NCBI GenBank assembly: GCA_902363515.1
Contig: CABJAN010000016.1
Coordinates: forward strand, 1-64,000
From: Bacillota bacterium
GTDB lineage: Bacteria; Bacillota; Clostridia; Lachnospirales; Lachnospiraceae
Direction of reading: 5' to 3'
Length of the DNA: 64,000 nt
This document shows, one piece after another, positions 34,536 through 43,714 of this stretch. The notes under the pieces are model-generated. The model was given only the letters and a program-made list of their open reading frames with translations, was not told the origin of the DNA and ran no database searches. How positions within the stretch are numbered: the stretch's first letter is position 1; each line of letters starts with the position of its first letter. Both the position numbers and the translations under genes were made by a program.

Positions 34536-35747
34536 CATGGTCTGTTCCAAACACCAGGAATAGTCGATTTCTTTCACTGCATTTCCTGCCACTACTTCTT
34601 CTGTTTTCCAGGTTTCACCGTTGACCTGGTACTGGATCTCTCCTATCTTTTCTCCTTTTCTCACAGGCGCTTCTAAAAAAGTTTTTCCTCGATAAATGGT
34701 CTTTACTTCATCTCCCGCCCCTAGAAGCATCTGCATATCCTCTGTTTCCATCCTCACAGTGGAGACTTTGGCTCCTTCTCCCAGTATCTCGCTTTGTCCT
34801 TTTTCTACTGGTATGGCGGAAGGAATCTGAGGCAATCTGGCTTCTGAAAGTGCATGAACGCTGTAATGCTCCAATCCATGCTCCATAAGTTTTCTGGTAT
34901 CCTGCCATTTGTAGCTTTTGTTATTAGGCCAGCCGCAGCCTAGCAGAGCTACGATCAGCGTTTTCCCATCCCGTTCTAATGCTCCTATGTAACAATATCC
35001 TGCCTCTGATGTAAAACCCGTCTTACCGCTTAGTGCCCCTTCCATCATGGACAAAAAGGCATTATGATTATTGCAGGAAAAGCTCCGCTTTCCCGACACA
35101 TCTTGAAAGCTATAACTGGGTGTTCGGGTGATTTCCAAAAACGCTTCTTTTTTCGGAGACTGGGAAATACAGTAGCGCATAATTCTTCCAAGGTCTGTGG
35201 CAGTGGTATGGTGCTTTTTTATTTCACCTTGAACCTCTTCCTGGGCATCTAGCCCGTTTGGAGTAATAAACCAGGTATTTTCACAACCAATTTCCTTTGC
35301 TTTCTCATTCATTTTCGCTGCAAATTCTGAAACACTGCCTCTTAAATGTTCTGCCAGAATCACTGCTGAATCATTATGGCTTTCCAGCATGAGAGAATAT
35401 AGCAAATCTTTCACAAAGAATTCTTCTCCTTCGATTGCTCCCAAATGAACCTTTGGCATGGATGCTGCATATGCAGAGGTTTTTGCCGTTTCTTCCAGAT
35501 TGCACTGTTCCAGAATCAGAATACAGGTCATAATTTTTGTGGTACTTGCCATAGCTCTTGGCTCCTCTGCATTTTTCCCATATAACACTCTTCCTGATGT
35601 TCCATCCATGAGAACTGCGGACAAGGCATAGAGATTCCCTGGCTCTGTAGTTTCCTTATGATTGCTTGCATAGGTATAAAAAGAATTGTTTAAAATTCCC
35701 ATAAGAAGCAGGCATACCACCACTATTTTCTTACATGTCTTCTTCAT
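34509..35747 (-). CDS. D-alanyl-D-alanine carboxypeptidase (PBP5-like), first copy
   Basis: A 412-residue secreted penicillin-binding protein. Signal peptide (KKIVVVCLLLMGILNN), S68-T-T-K71 in the SxxK nucleophile motif, SHNDS for SxN, and SGKTGFTSEAG for KTG. The C-terminal beta domain (GDEVKTIYRGKTFLEAPVRKG) follows. It trims the terminal D-Ala from peptidoglycan pentapeptides. A second enzyme of the same class lies at 41809. No obvious C-terminal amphipathic anchor apart from the last 20 residues. Confidence 0.93.
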   Translation of the reverse strand: MKKTCKKIVVVCLLLMGILNNSFYTYASNHKETTEPGNLYALSAVLMDGTSGRVLYGKNAEEPRAMASTTKIMTCILILEQCNLEETAKTSAYAASMPKVHLGAIEGEEFFVKDLLYSLMLESHNDSAVILAEHLRGSVSEFAAKMNEKAKEIGCENTWFITPNGLDAQEEVQGEIKKHHTTATDLGRIMRYCISQSPKKEAFLEITRTPSYSFQDVSGKRSFSCNNHNAFLSMMEGALSGKTGFTSEAGYCYIGALERDGKTLIVALLGCGWPNNKSYKWQDTRKLMEHGLEHYSVHALSEARLPQIPSAIPVEKGQSEILGEGAKVSTVRMETEDMQMLLGAGDEVKTIYRGKTFLEAPVRKGEKIGEIQYQVNGETWKTEEVVAGNAVKEIDYSWCLEQTMNRWAKGGI

Positions 35748-35811
35748 ATCTGCACACTCCCTTTTTATACCTTATGTACAGGCATAAGAAAACATGTGCA
35801 ATTTTATTTGT

Positions 35812-36819
35812 TTACTTACACTCTTTTAATACCAATTCTACCTGTTTTACCGTTAATCCCATCTTCTGTGCAATTTTCTCTGGTGGCATACCATCTTCAT
35901 AACGTGCCAAAATTTTTCCTTTTTCCAGACCTTTTTCTATACCTTTTTCTATACCTTCTGCAATACCTTCACGCTTTAATTCTTCCAATGCCTTACACAT
36001 ATTCATTCTGCCTCCTTTTTGTTTCAAAGCCTGATTCATAATCTCCTGAGACTCTGTAATTGCTCCAATTACGAGTCCGATTTCCGAATCAATTTCCTGA
36101 TTCTTGTAAACATCAGAAATTTTTCCATACTCTCTTTTAAAAATATTCCGACTCACTTCAAAGACAGCATGAACATCTGGATTTTTAAAATGAAACTTTT
36201 CACTGTCCCGTACCTGAATTAGATTCATCTTGTAATCATTTACTACAAAATGTAGTTTTTCCGGAACATTTAACATATCTGTCAATGATACTGGACCATC
36301 CCATGCGCTTTCACCATAGTATACGCAAATTGTAATCATTGGATGCAAACGGTCCTCCTTACACAATCCCGAAAGGAATTCTTCTGAATCCTTCCACTTT
36401 CCTTCTGTTTTATTTTTCTTTGCTATTTCCTGGTATTCTTTTACATATCCAAGCGTGTCACCTAACATAATTCGCAAAGGCATACCATAATGAACCTTTT
36501 GTTGATTTTCCAGCCCTAAAATCACGAAATCCACACCATAGGCGCTCTTTTTTACCACATCCAATACTTTCTGGAGCGTGTCCGCATGCGTATTGAATTT
36601 AAGAACTGTTGAAAGATCTGTATCTGCTTCTTCCAATTCTCCTGGTTTAATCACATCCTCCCCATCAAATAAAATCGCATTAAACAGATCCGCAAACCTT
36701 GCATTATCTCTCCAAAAATTCTTTAAAATAGTATCAGGTTTTACTTTATTCTTTTCAGCCGTATCAATCACCCCTGTTCTTTTGCTTCTACTATAGCATA
36801 GTTTTCCTATGTCTTCCAC
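35812..36819 (-). CDS. Rpn-family recombination-promoting nuclease/transposase, apparently intact
   Basis: A 335-residue protein: N-terminal FWRDNARFADLFNAILFDG, central YGVDFVILGLENQQKVHYGMP with the PD-(D/E)XK-type D and E-x-Q, then ITICVYYGESAWDGP. The C-terminus has Gly-Ile-Glu-Lys-type repeats and a short HTH-like PPEKIAQKMGLTVKQVELVL. Rpn proteins are nucleases whose in vivo role is uncertain. It is a different subgroup from the decayed copies at 3.9-6.0 kb. The start is uncertain: a GTG at 36819 is used, lacking a strong ribosome site. Confidence 0.82.
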   Translation of the reverse strand: MEDIGKLCYSRSKRTGVIDTAEKNKVKPDTILKNFWRDNARFADLFNAILFDGEDVIKPGELEEADTDLSTVLKFNTHADTLQKVLDVVKKSAYGVDFVILGLENQQKVHYGMPLRIMLGDTLGYVKEYQEIAKKNKTEGKWKDSEEFLSGLCKEDRLHPMITICVYYGESAWDGPVSLTDMLNVPEKLHFVVNDYKMNLIQVRDSEKFHFKNPDVHAVFEVSRNIFKREYGKISDVYKNQEIDSEIGLVIGAITESQEIMNQALKQKGGRMNMCKALEELKREGIAEGIEKGIEKGLEKGKILARYEDGMPPEKIAQKMGLTVKQVELVLKECK

Positions 36820-36861
36820 TTCTTTTCTTCGATAACTTTTCCTCCATTTTCCCTTTTTATG

Positions 36862-36897
36862 CTAAAAGAAGCCACCATGCTACCGCATGCCAGCTTC
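36862..36897 (-). terminator. Terminator of the scpA-scpB operon
   Basis: Minus strand GAAGCTGGCATGC pairs with GCATGGTGGCTTC (one mismatch, two G-U) around a 4-nt loop, followed by TTTTA; 14 bp after the scpB stop. Confidence 0.7.
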
Positions 36898-36910
36898 CCG
36901 CTTACCATTC

Positions 36911-37480
36911 CTATACATTTAATTGCAACTGAATCTCTTCCTCTGCTTCTGCCTTAAAGTCTTCCATCTGCACTGGGTCGATTTCCGGCAACTCATCCAA
37001 TCCTTGAACCCCGAAATTTCTCAAAAATTCTTCTGTTGTTCCTAACAAAATGGGTTTTCCAGGGGCATCCAAACGCCCTACTTCCTGTACCAGACCATAC
37101 TCTATAAGCTTAGACACCGCATGGTCGCATTTTACCCCTCTGATTTTTTCAATTTCCAGTTTTGTCACAGGTTGTTTGTAGGCAATAATGGACAACGTTT
37201 CCAGCATAACATCCGAAAGAACTGCTTTTTTGGGCTGCAATGCCATGTTTACCAGGTATTCATAATATTCTTCCTTAGTACACATCTGAAAGGCGTTTTC
37301 CAATTCAATGATTTTAATGCCTCGTCCCTCTTCCTGGTAATTGAGCATCATATTCTGTACAATTTTTCTAGTAGTTTCCGGGTCATGTCCAATGGCTTTT
37401 GCCAATGCCGGTAATTCCACAGATCCTCCCATAGCAAACAAAAGCGCCTCAATGGCTCCTTCTATTTTTTTTTGCTCCAT
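36911..37480 (-). CDS. scpB: Segregation and condensation protein B
   Basis: About 189 residues of the winged-helix ScpB family, which dimerises and binds ScpA and SMC in chromosome condensation. Typical segments: KIEGAIEALLFAMG, YLVNMALQPKKAVLSDVMLETLSIIAYKQPVTKLEIEKI in parts, and LVQEVGRLDAPGKPILLGTT. The ATG at 37480 follows GAGAGG and lies 4 bp after the scpA stop. Confidence 0.94.
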   Translation of the reverse strand: MEQKKIEGAIEALLFAMGGSVELPALAKAIGHDPETTRKIVQNMMLNYQEEGRGIKIIELENAFQMCTKEEYYEYLVNMALQPKKAVLSDVMLETLSIIAYKQPVTKLEIEKIRGVKCDHAVSKLIEYGLVQEVGRLDAPGKPILLGTTEEFLRNFGVQGLDELPEIDPVQMEDFKAEAEEEIQLQLNV

Positions 37481-37484
37481 TTCC

Positions 37485-38237
37485 TTATCCTCTCTCCAGC
37501 AAAGACTCAATTTCAATCTCGTCAAAAATCTGTTTCTGACTGATGCGAATTGCTCCGATTTTCATTAATTCCAAAATTGCCAGAAAGGTAACAATTACCT
37601 GTACTTTACTTGCCTGTTTTTTCAAAAGGACACTAAAGCAAAAGGTTTTATGCTCTCTGGCATAATGCTCTATTTCTTCCATTTTTTCTGGAAGACTGAC
37701 CTCTTCTTTTTCAATTTTTCCAAATTTACTGCGAATGGGGTCAATTTTTTCTTCTTGTCTTCGCATGACACTCTGAAAAATCTGGTTCAACTTTTCTAAT
37801 GTTAATCCGTCTAAAAGCTGGCTGGTATCTACTGGCTCTCGGTATGACAAAACTTCCTTGGGAATCGTTGGCAGCTTGTATACATTTTTTGCAGCCTGCG
37901 CCATACGATCCCGCAGCTCATAAGACATGTATTTATACATCTTATATTCCAGAAGCTGACGCACTAGTTCTTCCCTTGGGTCTTCCTCTTCTCCCTCTTC
38001 TGTAGTCTCTCTTGGAAGAAGCATCCTGCATTTAATGGAAATTAGGGTAGCTGCCATAACCATAAACTCACTCATTACATTCAGGTCTTCCCGTTCCATA
38101 GCATGAATATAATCCATGTATTGATTGGTGATTTCTACAATGGGAATATCATATATATTCACTTTATTTTTTTCTATCAGATGTAAAAGTAAATCCAGCG
38201 GACCTTCAAACACCTGGAGTTTTACGGGAATTCCCAT
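37485..38237 (-). CDS. scpA: Segregation and condensation protein A
   Basis: A 250-residue kleisin: KLQVFEGPLDLLLHLIEKNKV at the N-terminus binds the SMC neck, KCRMLLPRE follows, and the C-terminal winged helix ends LELMKIGAIRISQKQIFDEI. First gene of the scpAB pair. Confidence 0.94.
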   Translation of the reverse strand: MGIPVKLQVFEGPLDLLLHLIEKNKVNIYDIPIVEITNQYMDYIHAMEREDLNVMSEFMVMAATLISIKCRMLLPRETTEEGEEEDPREELVRQLLEYKMYKYMSYELRDRMAQAAKNVYKLPTIPKEVLSYREPVDTSQLLDGLTLEKLNQIFQSVMRRQEEKIDPIRSKFGKIEKEEVSLPEKMEEIEHYAREHKTFCFSVLLKKQASKVQVIVTFLAILELMKIGAIRISQKQIFDEIEIESLLERG

Positions 38238-38295
38238 GCTTCTTACCTCTTCTTTTTTTCTGGAATTTTGTCACTAAGAGCCATTTTACACTATT

Positions 38296-39090
38296 TTATT
38301 CTGGAACACAAGTAATCAACACCAATTCTCTTGGATTAAAAATCCGAATGGGCAGAGTATGTTCCCCCAACCCAGCGCTAACGATTAAATGGTGTTTCTC
38401 TTTTTCAAAATCCCCACGACAATATTTAGGAAAAAGCCTAAAGTCTGGACTGATGACACCGCCTAAAAATGGCAACCGCATCATGCCTCCATGATAATGT
38501 CCTGAAAGAGTCAAATCTCCACCCCATTCCAAGTAGGTATCCCCATATTTGGGAGTGTGTGCAAGAAGGATATGGAATTTCTCCTTAGATGCTTTTCCTA
38601 CCAGGCGATTCATGGTTTTTATGGACAATTCTACTTTTTTCCTTTTTTTATAATATTCTTCTGGCAGGGCTAGTCCGCTAATCTGGATTTTCTCTCCCTT
38701 GATTTTCAGGGAACTGCTACTGTTTTCTAACATAATAACCCCAAGCTTTTGAATTTTTTTCTCGAATATCCGGTACTCTTCTCCATACACCTGTGGGTAT
38801 TTTTTCATCCGTTGCTCGTGGTTTCCAAGACCATAGTATATAGGAGCGATCCTGACTGCTTTTTTGATGAAATCATAAGCAATTTTTACAGATTTCTCCT
38901 TTTTTCCAAGCACCAAATCTCCGGCAATGCAGATGATATCCGGTTTTGTCTCCTGTAAAGCTTCGAGCAAATTTTCATTCTTCTTTCCCAATTCTACATT
39001 GTGCAAGTCACTAATCATAGCTATGGTGAAACTGTGATTCTGTAGTTTGTGGGAAGATATGGTATACTTTACTGTTTTAAATTTTTTCAT
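38296..39090 (-). CDS. YkuE-like metallophosphoesterase
   Basis: A 264-residue calcineurin-fold enzyme with the metal motifs ISDLHN, IAGDLV, GLGNHEQ, LLAHTPKYGD and LSGHYHGG. Close in layout to YkuE and related UDP-diacylglucosamine hydrolase-like proteins, but without the N-terminal membrane helix often seen, so probably cytoplasmic or peripheral. Substrate unknown. Confidence 0.9.
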   Translation of the reverse strand: MKKFKTVKYTISSHKLQNHSFTIAMISDLHNVELGKKNENLLEALQETKPDIICIAGDLVLGKKEKSVKIAYDFIKKAVRIAPIYYGLGNHEQRMKKYPQVYGEEYRIFEKKIQKLGVIMLENSSSSLKIKGEKIQISGLALPEEYYKKRKKVELSIKTMNRLVGKASKEKFHILLAHTPKYGDTYLEWGGDLTLSGHYHGGMMRLPFLGGVISPDFRLFPKYCRGDFEKEKHHLIVSAGLGEHTLPIRIFNPRELVLITCVPE

Positions 39091-39120
39091 TTTTCACCTG
39101 AACACTTTCTAACTACATAT

Positions 39121-39151
39121 AAAAGGGCTATCGCAAATACGACAGCCTTTT
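39121..39151. terminator. Terminator between the toxin-like gene and the phosphoesterase
   Basis: AAAAGGGCTATCG and CGACAGCCTTTT pair with one bulge and one wobble around a 6-nt loop; both strands end in T runs. It lies 16 bp after the toxin-like stop on the minus strand. Confidence 0.65.
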
Positions 39152-39166
39152 ATATAGCCTTTATAC

Positions 39167-39760
39167 TCATATATACACATGGGAAAATCCAAATCCTATA
39201 GGTGTCTTAAATTCATCAGGATATGAATATGCTTCATTTTTACAAAAATGTCGGAGTTCTATACCTGAAAAACATTCTTCAACTTTCAATGTATATTGTC
39301 CATCGCCAAGTTCTCTTGTCTCATTTTTAGAATCAATACGTTTATCTGCTATCTTAAACAAACGGTCAATATCCGAAAACTCTGCACTACCATATTCATA
39401 ATAGTTATTAATTGTTTCTTGGTCATCCTCTTTTTTCGCTTTCACCAGCATATCAACAAGCGAACGTTCATCTTCTTCCAATTTATCATATTGATTTTTT
39501 CTAAACAGCAAACCACATTTAAGTGAAAAAAACAACACAACACATCCAATAGAATCTTTAACCAGGTATATCCTAGTTTCACCACCCAAATCTTCGTCCC
39601 ATGCTTTATTTTTCAAATATTCGCCAAGCGTATTATTATTTCTTTGAGAATAAAATTCTCTAATGATGTCTTTGTTCTTTGGGTTTGAAGTCAATAATTC
39701 ACATGTAAAGTCACGAAAGTATTGGCGTGTTTCCTCAATCGTTATAGTAATCCCCTCCAA
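39167..39760 (-). CDS. GNAT-like toxin of a Panacea system, probably C-terminally shortened
   Basis: A 197-residue protein immediately downstream (6 bp) of a Panacea-domain antitoxin gene. It begins ITIEETRQYFRDFTCELL, has YLVKDSIGCVVLFFSLKCGLLF, and near its end FSGIELRHFCKN, a stretch like that of GNAT proteins which then continue with a helical acetyl-CoA-binding block and about 60-70 more residues. Here the frame ends soon after (GFGFSHVYI), directly before the terminator. That suggests loss of the catalytic core. Family assignment is inferred from these motifs and the neighbour. Confidence 0.6.
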   Translation of the reverse strand: MEGITITIEETRQYFRDFTCELLTSNPKNKDIIREFYSQRNNNTLGEYLKNKAWDEDLGGETRIYLVKDSIGCVVLFFSLKCGLLFRKNQYDKLEEDERSLVDMLVKAKKEDDQETINNYYEYGSAEFSDIDRLFKIADKRIDSKNETRELGDGQYTLKVEECFSGIELRHFCKNEAYSYPDEFKTPIGFGFSHVYI

Positions 39761-39766
39761 ACTAAG

Positions 39767-40228
39767 CTATCTTTTCCCTTGTGCTTTACGAACTGCCAAT
39801 TCATGTGTTGCATCTACCATCATTGCGTTTAGACTCATTTTGACATTTCCGTTATCAGAAGATTTTAAACCTTTACGGGCTTTTTTCCAGGAAAATTCAT
39901 CATGTGATAAACTACTGAGTTTCCATGAAGAAACAGTTCCATAACGTTCAAGAACATCTTTTAACATTTTTTCTGTATCTAACGATACAGACTCTTCTAC
40001 ATCAGAGAAGCGAGAATCTGTCAAATATTCATGTCTAACACTTTTTAATACAGGTCCATATTTCCATCCGTAAAAATCCTCATCAAATAAAACGGTTCTA
40101 TTATACATGAGGGATTCTCTCTGTGCAAAATACATCAATTTATGCATCTTCATTTCATCCATATTTGTATGGAATCTTTCCCTATACATACTGTATAAAA
40201 CTTTCGCAACTGCCAACGTTTTTTCCAT
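39767..40228 (-). CDS. Panacea-domain antitoxin (SocA/DUF4065 type)
   Basis: A 153-residue protein with the Panacea signature: MKMHKLMYFAQRESLMYN, LFDEDFYGWKYGPVLKSV and LSHDEFSWKKARKG. Panacea antitoxins neutralise many unrelated toxins encoded next to them. GGAGGG precedes the ATG. The cognate toxin gene follows. Confidence 0.88.
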   Translation of the reverse strand: MEKTLAVAKVLYSMYRERFHTNMDEMKMHKLMYFAQRESLMYNRTVLFDEDFYGWKYGPVLKSVRHEYLTDSRFSDVEESVSLDTEKMLKDVLERYGTVSSWKLSSLSHDEFSWKKARKGLKSSDNGNVKMSLNAMMVDATHELAVRKAQGKR

Positions 40229-40264
40229 AATAAATATCCCTCCTCTATACTTATTTTGTCCTAT

Positions 40265-40286
40265 GTGTGTCTTCCATTATACACAC
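40265..40286 (-). promoter_or_regulatory. -10 box within an inverted repeat upstream of the Panacea operon
   Basis: GTGTGT-N10-ACACAC surrounds TATAAT (minus strand, 40281-40276). The -35 is poor, so expression may depend on a factor binding the repeat. Confidence 0.5.
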
Positions 40287-40321
40287 GTTCTAACCAAAAA
40301 GCCATTAAAAATCTATGATAT

Positions 40322-41686
40322 TTACTTACTTTTTTCTAAAAACACCTTCTCTTGTTCCTTCACAACCTTAAAGTACATCAAAATCAGTAATCCTCCTGCC
40401 AGTATCCACGCTGCAGGACTTGCCAGACAGGCGCCTACAAAACTGCGTTTCCAGCCAGCCACCATAGCCACAGCGCCTCTTCCTACCAGTTCTGCAACCC
40501 CTGCCATCATAGGCAGAACTCCATAGCCCATGCCCTGGATTCCATTACGGTACACGTTTACAATGGTAAGTGGAATCATGAACAGGAACGTCCATTTCAG
40601 ATAAATATCTGCCTGATTCATAATTTGTCCTGCATTTTCAGAGACAAAGAAATGCACCAGATATTTTCCCACAGTCATCATGGGTATGGCTAAAATCACA
40701 CCATAAATGCTTCCCATAATGGTTGCGCTTCGGAAGCCCTGGCGGATTCTTTTAATCTGTCCTGCCCCCATATTCTGGGCACAGTAAGTCGCCATGGTAG
40801 TTCCAAGAGCCACATAAGCCTGAGTTCCGATCTGTTCAATTTTATTGGCTGCTGTATAAGCTGCCACAGACAAAGAACCAAGAAGGTTCAGCGAAGACTG
40901 CACCATCATGGCACCAATAGCAGTAATAGAATACTGCAAGGCCATGGGAAGTCCTACACTAAGCTGCATTTTTGCCAGATAGCCCTCTGGTCGAAAATCT
41001 GCTTTTTCCAGTTTCAAAAGGGGGACTTTTTTCCAGATATAGAGCAAACATCCCACACCGGAAACACCCTGGGAAATCACGGTGGCATAAGCTGCCCCTG
41101 CTGCTCCCATGTGAAATATAATAATCAATACCAAATCCAGCACAATATTCGAAATTGCTGATAAAACCAGGAAGTACAGCGGCGTCTTGCTGTCTCCCAG
41201 CGCTCTCAGGATGCTGGAGAGCAGATTATAAAGCACGGTAGCCACAATTCCCGCACAGATAATCATAATGTAAGTATACGCGTCCTCAAAAATATCATCC
41301 GGCGTATGCATAAAAATCAGCAATGGCTTCATCAAAAGCATGCTTCCTGCTGTTATCACCACAATACTCACTGCGGAAAGCACAGCCGCCGTTCCTACGG
41401 TTTTTCGCATACCCTTCATATCTCCTGCGCCGAACCGCTGGGCTGTCAGCACAGAAAATCCTGCAGTAAGCCCCTGAAGAAAGCCCAGAATCAGGAACAT
41501 AATAGTGCCAACACTTCCCACCGCTGCCAGAGCTTTGGTTCCTACAAATTTTCCTACAATGACTGTATCTGCCATACTGTAAAACTGCTGAAATAAATTT
41601 CCAATAAAAATGGGAATCGTAAAGTTTAAGATAATTTTGGCCGGATTCCTCGCGGTCATATCTGTCTGCACACGTTTTTCTGCCAC
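40322..41686 (-). CDS. MATE-family efflux transporter
   Basis: A 454-residue, 12-helix transporter with the MatE repeats: FTIPIFIGNLFQQFYSMADT and VGKFVGTKALAAVGS, then the second half VGLPMALQYSITAIGAMMVQ. Exchanges drugs or metabolites for Na+ or H+. The start is a GTG preceded by GAGGGG. Its promoter lies within the terminator of the upstream carboxypeptidase gene. Confidence 0.93.
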   Translation of the reverse strand: MAEKRVQTDMTARNPAKIILNFTIPIFIGNLFQQFYSMADTVIVGKFVGTKALAAVGSVGTIMFLILGFLQGLTAGFSVLTAQRFGAGDMKGMRKTVGTAAVLSAVSIVVITAGSMLLMKPLLIFMHTPDDIFEDAYTYIMIICAGIVATVLYNLLSSILRALGDSKTPLYFLVLSAISNIVLDLVLIIIFHMGAAGAAYATVISQGVSGVGCLLYIWKKVPLLKLEKADFRPEGYLAKMQLSVGLPMALQYSITAIGAMMVQSSLNLLGSLSVAAYTAANKIEQIGTQAYVALGTTMATYCAQNMGAGQIKRIRQGFRSATIMGSIYGVILAIPMMTVGKYLVHFFVSENAGQIMNQADIYLKWTFLFMIPLTIVNVYRNGIQGMGYGVLPMMAGVAELVGRGAVAMVAGWKRSFVGACLASPAAWILAGGLLILMYFKVVKEQEKVFLEKSK

Positions 41687-41740
41687 GTTTTGCCCCTCTT
41701 TCCTTTCTGCTTACAGGTTAAACACCTTATAACGTGGCTT

Positions 41741-41769
41741 ATTATAATCGAAAGAAAGGGGACTTTCAA
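41741..41769 (-). promoter_or_regulatory. Promoter of the MATE transporter gene
   Basis: Minus strand TTGAAA (41769-41764) and TATAAT (41746-41741), 17-bp spacer. The -35 lies in the loop of the hairpin at 41755-41777. Confidence 0.72.
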
Positions 41770-41777
41770 TCCCCTTT
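41755..41777 (-). terminator. Hairpin after the second carboxypeptidase gene
   Basis: AAAGGGGA and TCCCCTTT form an 8-bp stem with a 7-nt loop, followed by CTTTCG on the minus strand, 32 bp past the stop. Weak T tract. Confidence 0.5.
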
Positions 41778-41808
41778 TCACATATTTTATTATATTTTTG
41801 CAGCCTGG

Positions 41809-42999
41809 TTATACAGCCTGGTTTCCCTTCCAGAATTGTTTCCAGACTTTCTCCACATAATCACTGTATCCGGCTTTCTCCGTTCCTTCCCGGAACCGGA
41901 AATTCACACTTCCTATTTTTTTTCCATCCAGATAGTACTCTGCAGTTCCGGCCAGGTCACCTTTTTTCACAGGAGCCTTTACCTTGTCTTTTTGCTTGAT
42001 TTTCTTCTCAATCTGATCAAGGGCAGCCCCTTTCGTATCCAGATAACGGAAGGCCCCCTCATAATCACAGGCAAGCTCCTCCTTCACGCCGCCTTCTACT
42101 GCAATGTTAGGCAGAGGCTTCTTATTTTCATCCACATAAAGGCTGCAGCTTCCAAATCCCAGATTCAGCATAGCCGCCGCATCTTTAAAACGCACCTTGT
42201 AATCCGGTGCTGTCATTACCACACTGATCAGGGTAATCCCATCCCGGACAGCTACCGTGGAAACACAATATTTTGCCACGCTGGTACTGCCTGTTTTCAG
42301 CCCCACACAGCCATCATAACTGCGGATTAATTTATTGGTATTGGTCAGCCCGAACTCACTGGTTCCCTTCTCTGTCACATGGGTAATGGTGTCCATCCAA
42401 ATAGAAGAATAATCCAGAATCTTAGGATACTTTGTCACCAGCTCTCTTGACATCAGCGCCACATCATGGGCGCTGGTATAATGGTTATCCGACTCTGTCA
42501 GTCCACAGCAGTCTTCAAAATTGGTATTTTCCATGCCAAGCCCTTTCGCCCGCTCATTCATCTTCTCCACAAATGCCCCTTCGCTTCCTGCTATATGCTC
42601 TGCCATTGCTACACTGGCATCATTTCCTGAGGCAATGACAATACACTTAATCATGGTTTCCACACTCTGTTTTTCTCCTTCTTCCAGAAAAACCTGGGAG
42701 CCTCCCATGGACTTGGCATAGGCGCTGGTAATCACTTCATCTTCCATATGTAGACTGCCTTTTTCGATTTCATCAAAAATCAAAATCAACGTCATAATCT
42801 TCGTAATACTGGCTGGTTTTACTCTGGTGTCCATATCTTTTTCATAAATAATGATTCCGGTAGAGGCCTCCATCAAAACTCCGTGGGGCGCCTGTATCAG
42901 TTCTGTACCTTCTGCCTTTGCCAGAACGGTTCCTGTATTCAGAAGGCCAAGGCCGATTAGCAGCCATGCAAGAAAAACCATCCTTCTTTTCCTTTTCAT
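41809..42999 (-). CDS. D-alanyl-D-alanine carboxypeptidase (DacF-like), second copy
   Basis: A 396-residue secreted PBP: signal peptide (MVFLAWLLIGLGLLNTGTVL), S64-I-T-K67, SGND and GLKTGSTSVAKYC. Sequence differs clearly from the copy at 34509. A C-terminal beta domain follows; the last stretch (YVEKVWKQFWKGN) is amphipathic and could tether it to the membrane. GGGAG precedes the ATG. Confidence 0.93.
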   Translation of the reverse strand: MKRKRRMVFLAWLLIGLGLLNTGTVLAKAEGTELIQAPHGVLMEASTGIIIYEKDMDTRVKPASITKIMTLILIFDEIEKGSLHMEDEVITSAYAKSMGGSQVFLEEGEKQSVETMIKCIVIASGNDASVAMAEHIAGSEGAFVEKMNERAKGLGMENTNFEDCCGLTESDNHYTSAHDVALMSRELVTKYPKILDYSSIWMDTITHVTEKGTSEFGLTNTNKLIRSYDGCVGLKTGSTSVAKYCVSTVAVRDGITLISVVMTAPDYKVRFKDAAAMLNLGFGSCSLYVDENKKPLPNIAVEGGVKEELACDYEGAFRYLDTKGAALDQIEKKIKQKDKVKAPVKKGDLAGTAEYYLDGKKIGSVNFRFREGTEKAGYSDYVEKVWKQFWKGNQAV

Positions 43000-43060
43000 A
43001 AGCTTACTCCCAATAAAATCCTCTTATGGTATTGTAAGCATTCCGGTGAAAAAATAGAAC

Positions 43061-43092
43061 AAAAAAGGACTGCATGGAATCTCCATACAGTC
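43061..43092 (-). terminator. Rho-independent terminator after the CmpB-like gene
   Basis: Minus strand GACTGTATGGA pairs with TCCATGCAGTC (one G-U) around a 3-nt loop, then CTTTTTTG; 10 bp after the stop at 43103. Confidence 0.85.
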
Positions 43093-43102
43093 TCCTCTTC
43101 TC

Positions 43103-43687
43103 TTACAGAACTCTTCGGATGCCTTCTCTGATTTCTTCAAAAGTAATTGGCAGGCTGTCCTTCTTTTGTAAATACAGGCAGTGGAGAAAGTCTACAGAAA
43201 AAATCAAAATCAGTACACTTCCCAATCTGGTGCCTGTCTGGAAGGAATAGCTGTTTACAATGTATTCCACTCCTTTGTGAAGGAATAAAAACAATCCAAG
43301 GGTATAAAAGCCCCAGGCAATGGTACTCTCCAGACACAAAATCCCCTTATAATTAAAAGGCTTCTGAGAATAATCCCACCACACTTCTCCGAAAATCCGA
43401 AGCATGATTTTCGCTGTCACATATTCCAGAAAAGTAGCAACCAGAGCCCCGGAAAAATACAGCAGAAAAATATTATGGCACACCGGCTGCAGGAGGAAAT
43501 ACACGGTAAGTGCTCCTACCCCGTAAATAGGACACATTGGTCCCCGCATAAATCCACGATTGGTAAGTTTCCGGTTGCAGACGGACATATAAATGGATTC
43601 CACCAGCCACCCCAGCATACTATAAATCAAAAACCACTGAACAATATGATATAAATCAGTACCTAACATTCCTTTTGTCCAAAACAT
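43103..43687 (-). CDS. Membrane protein, putative ABC transporter permease (CmpB-type)
   Basis: A 194-residue protein with four or five hydrophobic helices and the family segments SMLGWLVESIYMSV, NRGFMRGPMCPIYGVGA and WWDYSQKPFNYKGILCLES. The family name reflects an old annotation; transport has not been shown and no ATPase gene is adjacent. It is 27 bp from cardiolipin synthase and probably co-transcribed with it. Confidence 0.85.
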   Translation of the reverse strand: MFWTKGMLGTDLYHIVQWFLIYSMLGWLVESIYMSVCNRKLTNRGFMRGPMCPIYGVGALTVYFLLQPVCHNIFLLYFSGALVATFLEYVTAKIMLRIFGEVWWDYSQKPFNYKGILCLESTIAWGFYTLGLFLFLHKGVEYIVNSYSFQTGTRLGSVLILIFSVDFLHCLYLQKKDSLPITFEEIREGIRRVL

Positions 43688-43714
43688 AAAACTCTCCCTC
43701 TATTTCCTACATTC

